Made by a program: the position numbers and the translations under genes
Assembly: GCA_039566865.1 (NCBI GenBank)
Contig: CM076957.1
Location: forward strand, 5,589,896-5,653,895
Source of the DNA: Aurelia coerulea
Taxonomy: Eukaryota; Cnidaria; Scyphozoa; Semaeostomeae; Ulmaridae
Length of the DNA: 64,000 bases
Direction: 5' to 3'
Shown here: positions 1-10,529 of the stretch, piece after piece
Layout: the number at the start of each line of letters is the position of its first letter
Position numbering within the stretch: position 1 is the first letter of the stretch
Notes under the pieces: generated by a model
Told to the model about the DNA's origin: nothing
The model's input: the letters and a program-made list of their open reading frames with translations, nothing else
The model's database searches: none

Positions 1-15
1 TTGGGACACCCGGTA
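1..15 (+). mobile_element. End of a Tc1/mariner-like terminal repeat
   Basis: The first bases (tgggacacccggta) match the outer end of terminal repeats seen elsewhere in this window, for example the right end of the element at 59013-59749. Only the end is present; the rest lies outside the window. It sits about 30 bp upstream of a splice acceptor. Confidence 0.4.
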
Positions 16-47
16 TAATATGCCGACATACCATACTCCTTTTGCAG

Positions 48-636
48 GTATCTGGAAAGGTACGATCCACACACAAAAACGTGGACACGATTGGAAAAAA
101 TGAACAACAGACGTCGAAGATTCAATTTAGTGGCGTTTGATGGTTGCCTTTATGCACTTGGCGGATTTGATGATAAACATGGTGACCTTTCAAGTGTGGA
201 GCATTACGAGCCAAGCACTAATAAATGGACCCAAGATGCTTCCATGCTTACACCTCGAAATGACTTTGGAGCCGCTGCGCTGTCTGGCTATATTTATGCC
301 GTCGGAGGAGCGAATGGCGCACGTGGCTCCTTAGACCTTGTAGAAAAATTCAACCCAACGGAAAATCTATGGACTCATTGTGCCGGTATGCAGAATTGCC
401 GAGGTGGTCTTTCTGTTGCAGTTTTCTTCGGCAGAATCGTTGCTATGACTGGTATCAATATTTACATGTCTTTGATTGAGACTGCAGAGTATTATAACGA
501 AGTCGAAGATAAATGGCATCCATTTCCTGCACTGCGAATTGCACGATCCGGCAGTGTTGCTGTTTGCTTGCCCTTTCGAATGCCAAGTGGCGAGAACAGG
601 AATGGACTTGAGTCAGGGGACTCTGATTTGGCATGA
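48..636 (+). CDS. Kelch-repeat protein (KLHL-type), last coding exon
   Basis: The exon starts after a pyrimidine-rich acceptor ending in AG at 46-47. One base finishes the split codon, and the frame then reads YLERYDPHTKTW and on to a TGA at 634-636. It holds two full Kelch blades plus parts of others. Each blade shows the YALGG or YAVGG signature, followed by a conserved E.Y.P.....W strand (VEHYEPSTNKW, VEKFNPTENLW, AEYYNEVEDKW). Kelch propellers in KLHL proteins usually bind substrates for Cullin-3 ubiquitin ligases. The BTB and BACK domains expected upstream are outside the window, so membership of the KLHL subgroup is inferred from the propeller alone. The start is set by the acceptor; the ATG at 91 is internal. 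A polyadenylation signal follows at 714. Confidence 0.85.
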
Positions 637-713
637 AGAGAACATTTACCGACCGGGTTACAGACTACATGGTAATGTACGAATTTAAAGTTGTACGACT
701 GAGAAGCAGATAT

Positions 714-719
714 AATAAA
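714..719 (+). promoter_or_regulatory. Polyadenylation signal AATAAA of the Kelch gene
   Basis: An AATAAA hexamer lies 78 bp after the Kelch stop codon, a normal distance for a short 3' untranslated region. Confidence 0.5.
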
Positions 720-770
720 TCTGGAGAATCCCCAATAGAGCTTTCACACTAGAAGACGAAAAAACAGATA

Positions 771-1335
771 ATGTTATACTGTAATAGGATCCTGTACTTT
801 TGATTTACACCAAAGTATAAAGCAATTAGCGATTGCAGACAAAAGGATTTCTATGCCTGGTCGGTCAAGTCATAAACAAAAACAAAGCAAGCCGCAGGAG
901 TTGCTCTGACACTAGCTAGCCCACTCGTTGTGCACTCCATAAATGGTATTTAAGAGCAAACATGACCATATATCGAAAGAAGAATTATTTATCTAAACAT
1001 ACGAGTCAGGCATTTTATTTTTTTGGTTCAGAAGCCGATTGGGAGGCGCTTCAACTCTTTACTGCTCCGCTTCTAAACTGACAAATAAAATGCCCGAGGC
1101 AGATGTTTAGTTACACCCTTTTTCTTTCAATATGTGGTCATGTTTGCTCTTAAGAACTATTTCTGGAATGCACAACGAGCGAGCTAGCTACCTAGGTTCC
1201 AGAGCAACTTTTGCAGCTTTGCTTATTTTGAATGACTGGTTGAGAGAATTTGCTTTGTCTGCAATCGCTAATTGCTTTGAATTCCGGTGTCAATCAAAAG
1301 CAAGTAACGCTATTGTGTTAAAAATCTGTCCTAGT
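771..1335. mobile_element. Mutator-like foldback element, copy 1 (degraded)
   Basis: Two arms of about 250 bp are inverted copies of each other around a centre near 1040-1070. Arm landmarks are shared with the other copies listed here: a region ending in tctgtcct, the string gcaatcgctaat, a run near gctagctacct, and catgtttgctctt. The outer left end is diverged and no target duplication could be recognised. Confidence 0.65.
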
Positions 1336-1401
1336 TAGTCCCTTCTCAAATTAAGAGAAATATCCGTCAGCCACAGAGAAAGCTAAACTGAGCCTCAAAG
1401 T

Positions 1402-2001
1402 AACAAGGACAGATTTGGTAAGACAATAGCACCAGTTAGTTTTGATTGACACCGCAATTCAAAGCGATTAGCGATCGCAGACAAAGGAAATTCTCTCAAC
1501 CAGTAATTCAAAACAAGCAAAGCCGTAAAAGTTTCTCTGAAACCCAGGTAGATAGCTCGCTTGTTGTGCATTCCAGAAAGTGTTTTTAATAGCAAACATG
1601 AGCTTATATCGAAAGAAGAAGGATATATCTCCACATCTACCACGGGCATTTAATTTGTTTGGTCCAAAAGCCGATGTGGAGGCGATTCAATTCTCTTATA
1701 TTTTTGGGTGTAATGAAAACACTTACTGCTCGGCTTCTGAACCAAAGAAATCAAATGCCCTGGGTAGATGTGTAGATATATCCTTCTTCTTTCGATAAAT
1801 GCTAATGTTTGCTCTTAAAAACAATTTCTGGAATGCACAACGAGCACGCTAGCTACCTGGGTTTCAGAGAAACTTTTGCGGCTTTGTTTGTTTTGAATTT
1901 ATGGTTGAGAGAATTTCCTTTGTCTGCAGTCGCTAATCGCTTTGAATTCAGTTGTCAACGAAAGTATCTCTTGCTTTTGTCTTACAAAATCTGTCCTTGT
2001 T
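1402..2001. mobile_element. Mutator-like foldback element, copy 2 with 9-bp target duplication
   Basis: The element is 600 bp and begins aacaaggac and ends gtccttgtt. The 9-bp sequence cctcaaagt flanks it directly at 1393-1401 and 2002-2010. The two arms are long inverted repeats. Long inverted repeats with a 9-bp duplication are the hallmark of Mutator-like elements. There is no transposase inside, so it is non-autonomous. Short reading frames across its arms are a property of the repeat sequence. Confidence 0.8.
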
Positions 2002-2010
2002 CCTCAAAGT

Positions 2011-2811
2011 ATCGCTCAAATATCGTTGAATTGTCCATCTTCATCATCATTCTATTGAAAGCTGGTAATTTTTCAGGGTTCTTGAAAAGAATTGTGCCCA
2101 TTTGTTTGGCTCCTGTGGAGGAGCTGTAATTTCTATTGTCTCGTTGTTAATACAGTTGCATAGGGTAGGCTTTAGCTAAGCGTTTGAGACCTCGTTTCAG
2201 CCAGTTGGAAAAGTCGTAGCTGATTTATGGCACATAAAATCGACAATGTAATTGCCTCCAAAACAGCGCTTCCTTTGTTCTCCAAATATGTCAGAATCAA
2301 AGTAAACATTGCTAGAAAACGTTATGGCATGTTATTTGAACGTTTTCTACATTTGACAGTGAGTTGACAGTGATGCTTTATCAGTAAACATTGTAAATCA
2401 ACCCTTCTGTCAACCGTATAAAACTTTCCCTTCAGCACTAGAACCCTTTCTTTTTGTTCTTAATTTTCAGACAGTCTGAAGCAAGGGCGATATGAAACGC
2501 GAAGATAAACCAATGCGCAGTTCCATTGAAGATAAAAATCGCTGCGAGGGAAAATCCGCTGCGGCGGAGCGAAGGGAAAGAGAAACAAAACAGGCTCCAG
2601 ATACCAAATTCCAGGCAATTAAAAGCGGAAAAAGATTATATTTACAGAGCTGTAAAGACAATAAATGCCATGGAAAGTTTAAAGGTACTGCATGCCAGTA
2701 AGGTATGAACAATTTTTCGCAGGAAACAAAGCTAGAAACAAGCACCGATAATGTGAGATGTGAGTGAGCACATGCTCTCCGATCATTTTTCATTTTTTTC
2801 ATTTTTCATTA
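2011..2811. other. No gene recognised
   Basis: Nothing convincing was seen. The stretch 2482-2530 resembles, in inverted orientation, 3775-3830 on the far side of the LINE fragment, which may mark an older element into which the LINE inserted. Confidence 0.4.
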
Positions 2812-2949
2812 TTTTTACTCGGTGGCCCCGTCAATCGAGAGGATTGCTTTACAGGGGGCCGTGCCAAACTTTACAATATTACCAAAAATTACTAACAAAT
2901 TACCTATATTTACAATCCAAAATAAAAAAATAAATGAAAAACAATGGAG
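2812..2949 (-). mobile_element. LINE 3' untranslated end
   Basis: On the minus strand this follows the LINE reading frame at 2950-3753. The block ccccgtcaatcgagaggatt followed by a cagggggccgtgc motif recurs at about 29770-29810 beside another LINE fragment of the same family, so it is the shared 3' end of the element. Confidence 0.65.
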
Positions 2950-3753
2950 TTAGCCTGAGAGAGGCAAATTACTCTTCAGCATACTTTTAAAAATGCTAAG
3001 AGAGGGTGCTTGTTTGACATCCAAAGGCAATTCATTCCAAGTCTTTGCACCCCGGAAAGATATCGCTTTCTGCCCATTGCAAGTTTTCATCCTTGGAACA
3101 AGGACATCGGCAATGGCATTCCGCAAATTCATACTGATATCACGCGCAGAGTTTTTCTTGAAAAGGTTTGAAAGATAGCCGGGTGCAAGACCTGACAATG
3201 CTTTGTATGTAATAGTAGCTGTCTCGCATTTTATCATTTCCGTAACCGTTGGCCAATGTAGTTCCTTGATCAAATTTGAGGCGGATACATCATAGCTGCT
3301 ATTGGTGACAATTCTTGCAGCTCGATTTTGCAATTTTTGTATGGTTTGCAATCTGGTTTCATTGCAGCCTCCCCAAACAGAACAGCAATAACGGAAATGT
3401 GGCTCTACGATGCCATGATACATTTTGATTAAGGTATCCTTGGGTACGAATTTTTTGGCATATTTCAAAAATCCTAGAGCACGAGACAGTTTGCTACATA
3501 ATAATTTCGTGTTCCGATCCCAAACGAGGCTATCATCAAGTTGGACTCCTAAATATTTTACATTTTTAACGATGTCAATTTCAGCGCCATCAATAACAAA
3601 TGATGGGGTCTCTACTTTATTATCAGCAATCTTTTTTAGGTTTGGTCGAGAACCTACAACCATCGCCTGTGTCTTTACGACATTTAGTGACAGTTTGTTC
3701 CCTTGTAACCATTCCTTTAGCCGATCGAGATCACTATTCAGTGTGTCATTCAA
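2950..3753 (-). pseudogene. LINE reverse transcriptase, C-terminal part (5'-truncated)
   Basis: The minus-strand frame gives 267 residues. They resemble the region after the catalytic palm in reverse transcriptases of the CR1/L2/jockey group. The visible motifs are GNKLSLNVVKTQAMV (thumb start), YLGVQLDD, a YHGIVEPHFRYCCSVWGG block, KLQNRAARIVT, and a C-terminal FRGAKTWNELPLDVKQ block. The catalytic FADD motif and the upstream endonuclease are absent, so this is a dead 5'-truncated insertion. The frame is intact, which suggests it is fairly young. Related C-terminal fragments occur at 29870-30085 (minus) and 30427-30583 (plus). Exact clade assignment would need a tree. Confidence 0.85.
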
Positions 3754-3830
3754 CTCGGGCCTAAATCAATATTAAAACGGAACTGCGCATTTCATATCAC
3801 CCTTGTCTGAAGTTGCAGCGAGGCCGCAAA

Positions 3831-4373
3831 TGATCCTGAATGATAATGACTCTTTAAGAGACCCTTCAACAGCTCTATAATCAAGCGAATTATATGCTGA
3901 CTTTGTTGAAGAATATGTTTTCTTGTTTTTGAGAGTAATTTGTCGTCTATTTCATGGTATGAAGACAATTTAAACACCTGTAAATATTGTAAATAGCGAG
4001 TATCGAATTACAAATATGTTCAATGGAATTACGTAAATTATTTATGGATATTTAAATTACTTATAAAGTAGTATGAAATGTAGGAACGTCCTCATGTCAA
4101 TTAGTTTCGGTTTTGATAGAACTGTGGTTTTGATGTGTGATGTTGTGGTAATCGGATGTAGATATTTATGATATACCGTGCTAGTAAAAAGTCACGCCCT
4201 TTTTGAAAAACTTCTGTCCATTGGATATTGCAGCAATCCATCTAGTTCCCAAGTTCCCAAGGGTATATGCTGTTATCAACACGAGGCTAGCCTTCCAACA
4301 AGACGTGTTCAGAGGTACAACCTTGAGTCCCTCGTTTCCCTGTGTTCTTTGATTTTGTAATGTCACTTCGGTA
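3831..4373. other. No gene recognised
   Basis: A+T-rich sequence without coding or repeat structure that I can support. Confidence 0.4.
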
Positions 4374-4625
4374 AATAGGGACCCTATAGGGACTCATAAC
4401 ATCACTATGAAATAGCGGGAACACTTTAGGCCCGCGAAGAGTGGATCCCTATGCACCAATCAAATTGCTAGAATAGTCTAAGATTTAGTTTTCTACCAAT
4501 CAGGAGGCGCTATTTAGGCAGTTGTTATTGCTGCATAAGAAATCAATTGAAATTGAAAACTCCCGCTAGTTTAGGCCATTTCGAAGTGTGCCCGTTACTT
4601 CATAGTGATGTTCCGAGTCCCTATT
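4374..4625. mobile_element. Miniature inverted-repeat element
   Basis: The left end begins aatagggac and contains cataacatcactatgaa; the right end carries ttcatagtgatg and finishes gtccctatt. The ends are inverted matches apart from an extra few bases on the left. No clear target duplication was seen. Confidence 0.6.
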
Positions 4626-4970
4626 GATCGATGTGACATCAACACTTTATGCACTTTAGCACGATATGTTGCTAAAATGGCTAGAATAATTAGCATAATT
4701 AGGCAGACAGCAAGTTAAAAGTCTTCCTTGTTCTTTCTCCAACATTAATAACTCGTTAAATCAAATATCGAAAACCCGGAATTCTACTCAAAATATAACG
4801 TTTTCCTTACACAACACTTTCCAAAGGTTTATTATTGGCCAATTATCACCTTGGCCTAATCATATCAATTTGGTTTTGTTAAATCAAGCAATACTATCCC
4901 TTCGCAGTAATAGTAAATAGGAGTGCCGACTTGACCAACGCAGGCGGACCAATTCGACCCACATATGGCT

Positions 4971-5350
4971 CCGGAGGGGGGCGAAAATTAAAGGGGGCGA
5001 ATTGTGGAAATATTTGGGGGTGGGAGGCGAAAATTAGAGGCAGCAAAAAAATCTATTTTCTGGGAAAAAACTTTAGTTTTGATTGTAATACGAAATACGA
5101 GACATGCATTACTCTTCGATAACAATGATATTGTCCTCCTCTGTGTCTAAGGGGTGAGTTTGTTGTTCTAGTTCCACCGTGTTCTCTTCCTCGGGGCCAT
5201 ATCCATCCAAATCATGTCATATCAATTCAAACAAGGTGGGGGGGGGCGAAAATTAAAGGGAGCGAAACTTCTGCATACGTGGGGGGGATTAAAGGGGCGA
5301 AAACTAAAGGGAGCCAAAATGGAAGGCAGGCGAAATTTGAAGGGACTAAG
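4971..5350 (+). repeat. G-rich degenerate repeat (ggggcgaaaattaaagg motif)
   Basis: The motif ggggcgaaaattaaagg and variants recur at about 4978, 5025, 5247 and 5292 with G runs of six to eight. It resembles the internal subrepeats of the G-tract-ended elements in this window, but clear ends were not found. Confidence 0.4.
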
Positions 5351-5359
5351 TTAAAGTGC

Positions 5360-6351
5360 TTATGCAACCAAATTATCAAAAATGAGGTAACACCAATTTT
5401 AAAAAATTTGATCTTTCCTGATCATTTTGGTAACACTTTCACAAATTTCTGCCACCAGGAAGTGTGAAAAATCCGCCCGAAAAAACAAGTACCTGTTGCG
5501 AAATTTTGAACTTGTTAATGACGTCATAAGTAGTAGCCAACTGAATTGCACTGTTGGAAGTCATTTAGGCCACATGGGAAGATCGCGAACAACTTGCATT
5601 GCGTTTCGATCGTTCTCACTCAAAATGTCGTCATATGAATGGAGCTAAGCTTCAGTTATGTTGGGTCAATTTTAAACGAGTATACTGAGAGTGGGGAGGA
5701 TTATACTGTCGTCAATCATCTTGGCACAAACGCTCCGAGGTGAGCCTCTTGCTGTTCATGGTCAAGTACCGGTCTATCGTTTCGACGAATACAAAGACGG
5801 CATTCGACTTGCAACGATTGAAGCGAGGTTTGAGCGACGAGTTAACGTTGATAATTGGCAAGAACGGTTTGTTTTTTATTCTGATTTATAGTGTTCGTGA
5901 TCTGCAATCTTATTGTTATGTTCCTTCTTCCTTGCATTGCAACGTAAATATGTTGATCGTTTATGATCCAATTGAGTTTGATGGGCCTATGTGGTTTCTA
6001 ACAGTCTGCCATCCATCATCATGGACTCTACAAATTTGTGAAATTTAATCAAATGCGTCAGAGTAAAAGTAACAAAGTTTAGATATGAGAAAAACTGCAT
6101 TTCCAGTATTTTCTAAAAAAAGAATTCAAAGTACAAACTATTTCCTTGCTTTTCGCAGTTTGATTACAAAATGTTTTGAGCCTGGCGTATGTTTGACCTC
6201 CCTTCATTCACCTAGTATACAGACAGGTATAGTAGGTTCTTAGGCAGTAGGAATATCTCATTCTAGCCATAGAAAACTGGACTTAGATTTTGACATACAA
6301 GTTATAAGTTCATCATTTTTATATGCAATGTCAGTCATTGAAAGCATGCCA
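5360..6351. other. No gene recognised
   Basis: Only short uninformative reading frames; no repeat unit, splice-bounded exon or family motif could be supported. Confidence 0.4.
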
Positions 6352-6603
6352 CTAAGAAACTGACTTAATAGTTGACTGCATCAAGCCGCAGTCGCTTGTC
6401 CTATTTCCAGGAACCAACTTAGGCCTATGCCGCCGAACGAAGCGTATCCACTGTATGTATCTCTGTGGCTCTTTTTCTCGATCAGGAAAATGATGAATTG
6501 ATCTATCTGGAACATGTTGGCTGTTTCCACAGCTCTCCCCGTTTACTCCACCCGCAACACAGCGTTTCCCACCGTCGTGTTTCTTCGGCATGCCACTCGC
6601 CAT
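6352..6603 (-). pseudogene. THAP-type zinc finger, N-terminal fragment
   Basis: The minus-strand frame starts MASGMPKKHDGGKRC and continues with C..., then SIHHFPDREKEPQRYIQWI and RFVRRHRP. This matches the first half of a THAP domain (C2CH finger): the N-terminal CxnC pair, the HHFP signature and the W followed by a basic RFVRRHR helix. The second C/H pair (normally C..HF) is not preserved; the frame runs out as SDCGLMQ. THAP domains bind DNA and occur in transcription factors and in P-element-type transposases. With half the finger missing and no downstream exon visible, this is either a first exon cut by a later rearrangement or a pseudogene. It lies downstream of the 3' end of MSH4 on the same strand. 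Confidence 0.55.
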
Positions 6604-7006
6604 GTTGAATATTGAATGTTCGCTGTGTGTTTCGTGACTCGTAAAGACTGGTGCCTACTACTTATGACGTCACAAGAGAAAAATTTTTGTCGCACGCAAA
6701 TGACTGAATGATGCAACTTTGAACGCTTATAAAAATATTTTGGAGTAAGATATTTGAATTTGGTTTTTTGAATATTGATGTGGACGATATGGTCTTCAAT
6801 TTTAACAGCAAAACAAAAGATCGATTATTTGGTTGCATAAGCACTTTAAGTTAGTGAATCTTGAATTGTTTGAGCAATTTATGCAATTCAATTTCTTTTT
6901 CTTACAATAGATTACTTTTTCAACCACCATTTGAATGCAATCATGCCTCCTCTAAGCTTTATTGATATATACTGTGTAGCTTTCTGTTCATCATAGTCAC
7001 CAGGGC

Positions 7007-7642
7007 CCTTGCGATAACAAGGACAGATAATCATACAATAGAACTCGCTACTTTTCATTGACACCTAGATACAAAGCAATTTGTGATTGCAGACAAAGGG
7101 AATTTCATGCTCAGTTGGTCAAGACATAAACAAAAACAAAGCAAGCCGCAAAAATTGCCCTGAAACTCGGGTCGCTAGCGCGCTCGTTGTGCATTCCAGA
7201 AATGGTTTTTAAAAGCAAATATGACCACATATTGAAAGAAAAAGGGTGTAACTAAACATATGCCTCGGGCATTTTATTTATTTTGTGTAGAAGCCAATTA
7301 GGAGGGGATTCAATTCTCGTACTTTTCAGGTGTAATTAAAACACTTACTGGTCAGCTTCTGTAAGAAATGAATAAAATTCCCGAGGCAGAAGTTTAGATA
7401 CATCCTTCTTCTTTCGATTTGTGCTAACATTTGCTCTTAAAAACCATTTCTGGAATGCACAACGAGCGCGCTAGCGACCCAAGTTTCAGGGCAATTTTTG
7501 CGGCTTGCTTTGTTTTTGTTTATGTCTTGACCAACTAAGCATGGAATTCCCTTTGTCTGCAATCACAAATTGCTTTGTATCTAGGTGTCAATGAAAAGTA
7601 GCGAGTTCTATTGTAACATTATCTGTCCTTGCTCCTTGCGAT
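7007..7642. mobile_element. Mutator-like foldback element, copy 3 with 9-bp target duplication
   Basis: The element spans 7016-7633, beginning aacaaggac. The 9-bp direct repeat ccttgcgat is present on both sides (7007-7015 and 7634-7642). The arms are the same family as 1402-2001 but form a distinct subtype (tcaatgaaaagtagcgag replaces the usual inner sequence). Confidence 0.8.
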
Positions 7643-7807
7643 AGGAACTTCACCCTGAAAGCAGAGCGAGCACCACTTCCATAAGAACAAAGTGAGTCTG
7701 TTTGAAGAAAAGCACACTCTTGTTTGCTGGAATTTACTGTAACCTACCATTAGGATGATGCATTTTTTCTTGTTTCCGAAACACAACAAATCTTCTTTTC
7801 ATCATCT

Positions 7808-7978
7808 TCAGTTGGCGTTTGGTTCCACTTCCTGTGCGTATTGTCTTTTGAGGCCGTTGAGGTAGACTCGTAATGCTGTTTCATCAAGGGTAGAATGCTG
7901 CGCAACTTGAAGCAAGCGTGTTCCTAATCTAAACACTGCTTTTCGTTTCTGTGACTCGATGGAGATTGGTTGATTGGT
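7808..7978 (-). CDS. MSH4: MSH4, terminal coding exon
   Basis: The exon starts on the minus strand after the acceptor tattttcag and reads TNQPISIESQKRKAVFRLGT to a TGA at 7810-7808. The block RLGTRLLQVAQHSTLDETAL, then RVYLNGLKRQY, closely matches the C-terminal helix bundle of eukaryotic MSH4, where the human protein has an equivalent LATRLVQ..RNSQLD..SLR.YL..LKKKY stretch. MSH4 pairs with MSH5 in the MutSgamma clamp that stabilises meiotic recombination intermediates; it does not act in mismatch repair. Splice phase is 0, matching the exon at 13671-13762. The intron between them is 5.7 kb and holds mainly transposon remains. No clear polyadenylation signal was seen just downstream. Confidence 0.85.
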   Translation of the reverse strand, partial: TNQPISIESQKRKAVFRLGTRLLQVAQHSTLDETALRVYLNGLKRQYAQEVEPNAN

Positions 7979-8033
7979 CTGAAAATATTGCAAATGTTTA
8001 GTGTGAGTTAAAAAAAAATGTATTAACTCTTAA

Positions 8034-8301
8034 TTAAAGGCATTGAGTCATGGTATATAGACCGCGTATACCCAAATTGCAAAAAATTGCTGAGTCATGA
8101 CGATAGCTTACGCCAATCTGATTGGCTGTTATTCAAACTGCACACATGATATTGTAACCTCGCAATGGGCTAAGAAGCGTAGCGGACATAGCCTCGTAAT
8201 TCTGAAGTTGATATCTGATCACATGACAACAGACTGATCACATGAAAGCAGACAGACCTTACCATGACTCAAGGCTACTTACCATGACTCAATGCCTTTA
8301 A
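8034..8301. mobile_element. Miniature element flanked by TTAA
   Basis: The ends are inverted copies (aggcattgagtcatggta and taccatgactcaatgcct), with TTAA at 8034-8037 and 8298-8301. TTAA duplication is typical of piggyBac-type targets. There is no coding content. Confidence 0.6.
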
Positions 8302-8438
8302 GGAACGGTTTGCAAATTCATGCAACGAAGTTGTGAAACATCAGGCTCTTCGTATCACTGCTTTTTTCTCATTCATTACATCCAAGCGAAAATAACTTTA
8401 TTCATCAACTACAAAAGGTACTCAAGTATGTAGGTAGC

Positions 8439-8504
8439 TAGCCTGATAACCAAACCCTTCTAAGGAAAACTACTTTTCCTCAGTAGGTTCTGGTTATCAG
8501 GCTA
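8439..8504. mobile_element. 66-bp hairpin element ending TAGCCTG/CAGGCTA
   Basis: tagcctgataacca and its inverted copy bound the element, and gtagc flanks both sides. The termini match those of the hairpin at 29179-29280, so both are likely of one family. Confidence 0.55.
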
Positions 8505-9837
8505 GTAGCTAGCAAGATTGTTCCTAGGCCACACAAGATAATTCAATCACATGAAATTCCAACACTAAACTTTCAAATAATGTTTAAAAGGTTTTCTTTA
8601 GGGGTTGGGTGGGAGGGGAAATCGCACGGAGAAAACTTGCTATCGACCTGTGAAAATGCCACGTTTCATTGAGTCTTTTATTCTACTGTACTGGAATTCT
8701 TGCGTAGCATGCAGAAGGGGCAGCAATTCTCGATTCCTGAACAAAGCTACTTATTGTTCCCTGTTGTGCTGTGAATAAATTCATGCCTTTTGCCTTCACG
8801 CTATTTTTCCATATAGACCAATGCCAACCATAATCGTAGGTTTAAAGCAACAGAATCCAGAAAAGAATTACAAAATGTAAATTTTTCACTAGAAATGGTT
8901 GCCTTTTTCAATTTAAAGAAATAAGTATCGTGTCCTTGGTTTTATAGTTACATATTGTCCTTGTTGCAGTATCATAGTTTTGTTAATGGTAACTTTACCT
9001 CCATTTTTGTATATTCAAATTGAAACTAAACTTGATTATTTTCAAGCTAAAACTGGTTATCAACTATTTCTTCAAAAAGATTAGGTATAAAAGCGAGTTT
9101 ATCAACTATTTTTGGCCATAGAACTACGATTATTTTCCAAAATAATGCAAACTAGATATCATTCGAAAGAGTTTAGCAAGCGGAACTTGATTCTGGCAAG
9201 AGTTGTAAAATTTCGGTTACTCAAGGGGCGTTTGGCTCCTTGGGAATTTTAAGAAGTTTTTGCTTCGCAAACTTTTCCAACCTCCTTTGACCAGGGGCTA
9301 TTCGGAGCTCACCGTGTCTGAAGGAACGACTCTTTCCTTATGCTGCTTGCAGATTCCTAATAAGAAGACATCACAGCTAGATACCAAATTGGTTTTGCAA
9401 TCTTGATAAGCAGAAAATTTCAGCTAATTCCCAAGGGACTGAGCCTCCCTTCTGTCAACAAAATTTCATAATGCTGGAGAGATTCAAGTTGCAATCTCAA
9501 ATCTGCTCCAAATAATACCTAGCTTGTGATATTTTACAATATCATGGTAGTTGTACGACCAAAGACAATTTTACTCTACATAGTTCTTGGTTGCACTCTG
9601 ATTCTCCAAGCTAATATTCGAGCGCTTCCCATGTTGGGGATACCATATGCTGACCCTATTGTTTTGACCAATTGCATTCAAGCTTTGTTGTGAGCCAATC
9701 AATGTTGGGGCTCAAGATCTCAAGTGCATTGTTACTATGGTTTTTTCTGTTGCTCTAAACTAGTAGGCTAATTTGCACATTACGTGAGTGAAATAAAATC
9801 TTACTGTACAACGGGCAATAATGCACCGTTGATGTGG
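8505..9837. other. No gene recognised (MSH4 last intron)
   Basis: This lies inside the MSH4 terminal intron. It is A+T-rich, without open frames or repeat boundaries that I can support. Confidence 0.4.
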
Positions 9838-9985
9838 CCTATATTATGATTTTTTTTTATATGCTCATAATATTTACAATATATCTAAACTACAAATACA
9901 ACCTACATACACACAATCACATACGATTACACAACGATGCCACAGGGAGCATGGAATTTCACAATAACCCTGCGGCCATTTAAAA
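9838..9985 (-). mobile_element. LINE 3' end relic
   Basis: On the minus strand the order is a ccatttaaa-like tail, a ccctgtggcatcg-type block, then taaatattatgagca. This resembles the 3' end of the LINE at 11750-13040. No coding part is attached. Confidence 0.35.
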
Positions 9986-10064
9986 TTAACTCAAAGTTTG
10001 TCCCAAAATAGACGCCAGGCCAGACATTCGGAAAATTTCGATGAATATCGAGATATGCTCTTGG

Positions 10065-10424
10065 CTAAATTTTGGGTAGGGGTCTGCCACAAGCATATTC
10101 AAAATCGTACAGTTGGCTAGACTAATCTTTAAGAAAATAGTATCCTTGGCTAGACCAATTTGACCATTCCTGGACCAATTTTTACGAAAATGGCACCCTT
10201 GGCTAAACCAATTCTGACCATTCTCTGGACCAATATTGTCAAATTTGTACCAAATATCCGTTCGCTAGACCAATATTGTCAGAAATGATACCCTTGGCTA
10301 GTCCGTTGCTAGGTCAAAATTGCAAACAAGTATACCCTTGGCGAGACTAGAAGTCCGAAAAAGTATACCTTTCGTCGCTGCACATCCCCAGGTGCCTTTA
10401 CTATGGAGACCCCCCCCCCCCCGT
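10065..10424. mobile_element. G/C-tract-ended element, diverged copy with internal subrepeats
   Basis: The right end carries cacatcccc, actatggagac and a run of 13 C, matching the right ends at 22560-22580 and 34670-34714. Inside, a roughly 45-bp unit (acccttggctagaccaat) is repeated several times. The left boundary is uncertain. Confidence 0.5.
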
Positions 10425-10529
10425 GGGCAACAGGCCAGACAGTTGGAAATAAAATAAAAGATTGCCATTTTGTAAATTGATCCTTCAATCGATGCTGGAT
10501 AGTTCATTCCCATCTTGATCTTGCCAAGG

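Noticed and set aside
1395..1649. 85-codon minus-strand frame (and equivalents in other foldback arms) as a gene
   Set aside because: It lies wholly within the inverted arm of a non-autonomous Mutator-like element and has no domain, start context or splice support.
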